Shown piece after piece: positions 23,407 to 26,358 of a stretch of DNA of 26,358 nt. Source of the stretch: Erysipelotrichaceae bacterium (GTDB lineage Bacteria; Bacillota_I; Bacilli_A; Erysipelotrichales; Erysipelotrichaceae); assembly GCA_019415435.1 (NCBI GenBank), contig DXZE01000002.1, positions 58,782-85,139 of the forward strand. Reading direction: 5' to 3'. The stretch's first letter is position 1; each line of letters begins with the position of its first letter. Made by a program: the position numbers and the translations under genes. The notes below the pieces were generated by a model that saw only the letters and a list, made by a program, of their open reading frames with translations, had not been told where the DNA came from and did no database searches.

Positions 23407-26049
23407 TTATTTTCCTGAAGTGAAATGACGGCGGCATGCTTTCTGGATTTCTACAATCGGAATAATCAAGAAAGCAAGCACGATAGCAGTCAGATATTCA
23501 TTCCACTCTACTGAGGTGAAACCAAAAAGATTGGCAATGAAAGGAATCTCTACCACAGCTGTTGCGACAATAAGAGAACCAGCCATGGCAAACCATAATG
23601 TCTTGTTCTGTTCTTTCATTGTAAAAATAGATTCTGAAGTAGAACGCATATTAAAGCTATGGAAGATCTCTGCCATATTGAGGGTTAAGAAAGCCATGGT
23701 CATGCCATCCGGGGAAATACCAGCTGGTATTTCAAAGTGACCGATTGCCATAGAATGACCAGCGACATAAGAAATCAGTGTTAACAGGGCAATCATAAAG
23801 CCCTGGAAGATAATATCTCCAAGCATGCCATGCGCAAAGATGGATTCCCCTGAATCTCTTGGCTTACGCTTCATGATATCCTTTTCCCCTTTTTCCATAC
23901 CTAATGCTAAAGCCGGGAAACAGTCCGTAATTAGATTGATAAATAACAGATGCACTGGTTCAAGCAGTGTAAAGCCAGCCAGTGTTGCCAGGAACACACC
24001 TAATACTTCTGCCATATTGCTGGAAAGAAGAAACTGAATGGACTTTCTGATATTATCATAGATTCTTCTGCCTTCTTCTACGGCATTGACAATCGTCGCA
24101 AAGTTATCATCCGCAAGGATCATATCCGCAACATTCTTGGTGACATCTGTCCCGGTAATCCCCATACCGATACCAATATCAGCTGCCTTGATAGATGGTG
24201 CATCATTGACGCCATCACCCGTCATAGCTGTAACAGCACCTCTTGCCTTCCATGCATTGACAATTCTGACCTTATGTTCAGGCTGTACTCTTGCATAGAC
24301 ATGATATTTTGTGACTGCTTCCTTCAGTTCTTCATCACTCATCTGATCGAGATCACTTCCTTCAACTGCTTCAGAAGCATCCTCAATAATTCCAAGTTCT
24401 CTGGCTATCGCTACCGCTGTATCTTTATGATCACCTGTGATCATAACTGGAGTAATACCAGCCTGGCGGCATTCATCTATAGCAGGTTTTACTTCTGGCC
24501 TGATCGGATCAATCATGCCTGTTAAACCAATATAGGTTAAATCCTGTTCAAGATATGCAGGAGAAGTATCTTCAGGCAGCTTGTTCCACTTTCTTTCAGC
24601 CGCACATAATACACGCAGTGCCTGATCGGCATACGATTTATTGATCGCAAGAATGGTTTTTCTTGTCTTTTCATCCAATGGCTTTACAATGCCATCTTCA
24701 AGATAAGACGCACAATGTTTCAGAATTACATCTGGTGCACCTTTGGTATACTGTATGACTTCTTCACCATTCTGATGTAAGGTAGACATCATCTTACGGG
24801 AAGAGTCAAATGGAGCTTCACCAATGCGCGGATACTTCTGTTCGAGAATATTCCTGGGAAGATCTTCTTCTTTTGCAAATGCGACTAAAGCTGCTTCGGT
24901 TGGTTCTCCTTCTGCCTTTCCTTCTTCATTCAGATAGGCATCAGAACATAATGCCATTGCCCTTGCCAGTTCTTTTGTATTGCCGCTGTTTTTGACAACT
25001 GTCATCTGATTCTTTGTTAAAGTACCGGTTTTATCAGAACAGATAACCTGTGTACAGCCTAATGTTTCAACCGCACTTAATCTTCTGATAACAGCATTCT
25101 CTTTTGACATTCTTGTAACACCAATGGAAAGCACTACAGTGACAACCGTCGCAAGACCTTCCGGTATAGCCGCTACTGCTAAAGATACCGCAATCATGAA
25201 TGTATTCAGAATGCCGGCTAAGGAGAATTGTCTTTCTTTAATAAGATCAAATACAAAGATAAAGATACAGATAAAGATAACCAGTAAAGAAAGTTTCTTA
25301 CCTAATTCATCCAGCTTCTTCTGCAGTGGTGTGGACTGGTCTTCACTCTGATTTAAGGCATCTGCGATTTTACCCATTTCTGTGTGCATGCCTGTATCTG
25401 TAATGACTGCTAAGCCTCTTCCATAGACAGCATTGGAGCCCATAAAGCACATATTGGCACGATCACCTAACGGGATATCTTTTGAATCATTACCAGTAAT
25501 GATACGTATGATTTTATCGACTGGTACAGATTCACCAGTTAAGGCAGATTCTTCTATCTTCAAAGATACTGTTTCTATCAGTCTGCCATCGGCAGGTACC
25601 GCATCACCCGCCTCCAAAACGACAATGTCACCAGGCACAAGTTCTTCTGCCGGTATCGTCATCTGATGACCATTGCGTATGACTTTACATACCGCAGCTG
25701 TCATCGTCTGCAAGGCATCTATAGCTGCCTCTGCCCGTCCTTCCTGCACAACGCCTAATACGGCATTGAGAACAACAACAATCAGAATGATAAATACTTC
25801 TGCCATGGATTCACCTGCAATCCAGTTAGTAATACCAGATATAGCAGCTGCCGCTAATAACATGATCAGCATCGGATCCTTTAACTGTTCAAAGAATCTC
25901 TGTAAGGCTGTTTTCTTCTTTGCTTCTACAAGTTTGTTAGGACCATACTTCAATTGTCTTTTCTTTACTTCTTCTTTACTGAGTCCGTTGCGGTTCGTAT
26001 GAAGATCTGTTAATACTTTTTCAGCATCTTCCCTGTATACCTTTTCCAT
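23407..26049 (-). CDS. P-type cation ATPase, Ca2+ (or Ca2+/Mn2+) type
   Basis: A PII-type transport ATPase of 880 residues, exporting calcium and possibly manganese across the cell membrane. In order: N-terminal cation ATPase domain; helices 1-2 (about 59-100); actuator domain with TGES (171-174); helices 3-4 with the ion-binding AAIPEGL (293-299); phosphorylation motif DKTGTLT (Asp339); nucleotide domain KGAPD (436-440); hinge GDGVNDA (611-617); and helices 5-10. By hand alignment to SERCA, the residues of both calcium sites are kept: Glu297, Asn678, Glu681, Asn705, Thr708, Asp709 and Glu794. AGGGTG precedes the ATG at 26049. The leader has a terminator and a yybP-ykoY-like structure, which suggests induction by manganese. 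The ion preference is inferred. Confidence 0.93.
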   Translation of the reverse strand: MEKVYREDAEKVLTDLHTNRNGLSKEEVKKRQLKYGPNKLVEAKKKTALQRFFEQLKDPMLIMLLAAAAISGITNWIAGESMAEVFIILIVVVLNAVLGVVQEGRAEAAIDALQTMTAAVCKVIRNGHQMTIPAEELVPGDIVVLEAGDAVPADGRLIETVSLKIEESALTGESVPVDKIIRIITGNDSKDIPLGDRANMCFMGSNAVYGRGLAVITDTGMHTEMGKIADALNQSEDQSTPLQKKLDELGKKLSLLVIFICIFIFVFDLIKERQFSLAGILNTFMIAVSLAVAAIPEGLATVVTVVLSIGVTRMSKENAVIRRLSAVETLGCTQVICSDKTGTLTKNQMTVVKNSGNTKELARAMALCSDAYLNEEGKAEGEPTEAALVAFAKEEDLPRNILEQKYPRIGEAPFDSSRKMMSTLHQNGEEVIQYTKGAPDVILKHCASYLEDGIVKPLDEKTRKTILAINKSYADQALRVLCAAERKWNKLPEDTSPAYLEQDLTYIGLTGMIDPIRPEVKPAIDECRQAGITPVMITGDHKDTAVAIARELGIIEDASEAVEGSDLDQMSDEELKEAVTKYHVYARVQPEHKVRIVNAWKARGAVTAMTGDGVNDAPSIKAADIGIGMGITGTDVTKNVADMILADDNFATIVNAVEEGRRIYDNIRKSIQFLLSSNMAEVLGVFLATLAGFTLLEPVHLLFINLITDCFPALALGMEKGEKDIMKRKPRDSGESIFAHGMLGDIIFQGFMIALLTLISYVAGHSMAIGHFEIPAGISPDGMTMAFLTLNMAEIFHSFNMRSTSESIFTMKEQNKTLWFAMAGSLIVATAVVEIPFIANLFGFTSVEWNEYLTAIVLAFLIIPIVEIQKACRRHFTSGK

Positions 26050-26067
26050 CTTTCACCCTGCATGCAT

Positions 26068-26105
26068 ATAAAAACTCATACATGCTTTTCCTTTCATGTA
26101 TGAGT
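26068..26105 (-). terminator. Regulated terminator in the ATPase leader
   Basis: On the minus strand ACTCATACATG and CATGTATGAGT form a perfect 11-bp stem (arms 26095-26105 and 26074-26084) with a 10-base loop, followed by TTTTATAT. It lies 20 bases before the ATPase start and downstream of the candidate aptamer, with whose P1 it overlaps. Confidence 0.85.
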
Positions 26106-26194
26106 CTCATTCTTTACCATGCATTCCGGGCATTAACTGCCGTATTGACGAAATACAAACGCAGATGATTCACCTGCGGAATTACTCCCTCATC
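26100..26194 (-). promoter_or_regulatory. Candidate yybP-ykoY (manganese) riboswitch
   Basis: The minus-strand leader carries ATGAG-GGAGTAA (from 26193), similar to the conserved P1-GGGGAGUAGC start of yybP-ykoY RNAs. It also has GTCAATACGG, similar to the GUCAACAUACG block, and GGTAAAGA...GAGA-CTCAT, similar to the closing GGCAAGA-P1. ATTCCG pairs with CGGAAT as an inner stem enclosing small hairpins (CGCAG/CTGCG, GTATT/AATAC, GGCA/TGCC). P1 is ATGAG/CTCAT, and its 3' arm (26100-26104) is part of the terminator 5' arm. Ligand binding would therefore block termination and switch the gene on. This is how known Mn riboswitches before P-type ATPases such as Lactococcus yoaB act. The match is by eye and not perfect at the 3' block. 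Confidence 0.6.
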
Positions 26195-26201
26195 GATACT
26201 T

Positions 26202-26207
26202 ATAATA
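26202..26207 (-). promoter_or_regulatory. Possible -10 box for the ATPase leader
   Basis: TATTAT on the minus strand would start transcription near 26195, right at the P1 strand of the aptamer. The -35 is weak. Confidence 0.35.
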
Positions 26208-26236
26208 CCTGTAATTCATAGAAATGAAATATACAA

Positions 26237-26356
26237 TTATTCATCTCTGTAACCGGAAGGGACTGTCATCCGTCTGACATCTGTCTGATTCCCTTCAAAA
26301 TCACTGACTGCTCCCACAGGCAAGCCTGTGGGGTTCTGATTGCCAAGTGTAGCTTG
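26237..26356 (-). CDS. C-terminal end of an unidentified reading frame (possible tnpB end)
   Basis: A frame open at the right edge runs 39 codons to a TAA at 26237-26239. The last residues are GLPVGAVSDFEGNQTDVRRM and then TVPSGYRDE. I do not recognise a domain. Within it lies a perfect 9-bp GC-rich hairpin (26313-26332), and GAAGGGA pairs with TCCCTTC further on. In IS200/IS605-type elements the tnpB 3' end overlaps a structured guide RNA scaffold with such hairpins, so this may be the tail of one. Another frame on the same strand is also open for 31 codons, so coding itself is not certain. Confidence 0.3.
   Translation of the reverse strand, partial: QATLGNQNPTGLPVGAVSDFEGNQTDVRRMTVPSGYRDE
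26313..26332. repeat. Perfect GC-rich hairpin at the right edge
   Basis: CCCACAGGC (26313-26321), two bases, then GCCTGTGGG (26324-26332). No T-run follows on the minus strand, so it is not a terminator for leftward transcription; on the plus strand only GTT follows. It is better explained as a structured RNA element or an element end. Confidence 0.75.
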
Positions 26357-26358
26357 TA

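Noticed and set aside
1..26358. CRISPR array, phage or defence genes
   Set aside because: No spaced direct repeats, integrase, restriction or toxin-antitoxin genes were found. All larger frames match housekeeping families except the membrane protein at 3926 and the DUF3196-like gene.

Overview
The window looks like a chromosomal core region of a low-GC Bacillota, most plausibly the Erysipelotrichia or a close relative. The evidence is a PolC-type replicative polymerase, a T-box leader on threonyl-tRNA synthetase, strong AAGGAG-type ribosome binding sites, and gene neighbourhoods familiar from Bacillus (tig...lon-engB; murG-murB-divIB; yloU-yloV...recG...rnc), here compacted and mostly on one strand. 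I see no phage, CRISPR array or defence island.

Left part (1-1780). The C-terminus of an efflux adaptor and a MacB/FtsX-type ABC permease run on the plus strand. They meet a small TM1266-family gene tail to tail with one base between the stop codons. That small gene lies behind the intrinsic terminator of thrS. The thrS gene (minus strand) encodes a synthetase without the N-terminal TGS domain and is preceded by a T-box leader with its own consensus promoter. A six-helix membrane protein of unknown function diverges from thrS and overlaps the end of polC by 4 bases.

Middle part (4495-18053, minus strand). Reading in the direction of transcription: murG-murB-ftsQ (peptidoglycan precursor synthesis and divisome), yloU-fakA (Asp23 protein and DAK2/fatty-acid-kinase-like protein), recG-rnc-galK (DNA repair helicase, RNase III, galactokinase-like GHMP kinase), then polC. 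Terminators with T-tracts separate engB/murG, fakA/recG and galK/polC. Several new promoters sit directly behind these terminators and share an extended -10 element (TGnTATAAT or TGnTAGAAT).

Right part (18141-26358, minus strand). A P-type calcium/manganese ATPase has a leader that resembles the yybP-ykoY manganese riboswitch with a terminator whose 5' arm competes with the aptamer P1. Next come tRNA-Arg(TCT) with encoded CCA, a DUF3196-like gene, trigger factor, Lon and EngB. At the extreme right edge an open frame of 39 codons carries a perfect GC-rich hairpin; it may be the 3' end of an IS200/IS605-type tnpB, but this is unproven.

The most notable points are: the putative Mn riboswitch paired with an ATPase that keeps both SERCA-like Ca sites; a FakA homologue lacking the Cys/His/His set of its middle domain; recG and polC with -10 boxes so close to the ATG that their mRNAs would be leaderless or nearly so; a galactokinase-like protein with Asn in place of the sugar-binding Glu; a TGS-less ThrS; and a FtsQ with a D-x-x-G-N repeat tail. 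No clearly new multi-gene system is visible.
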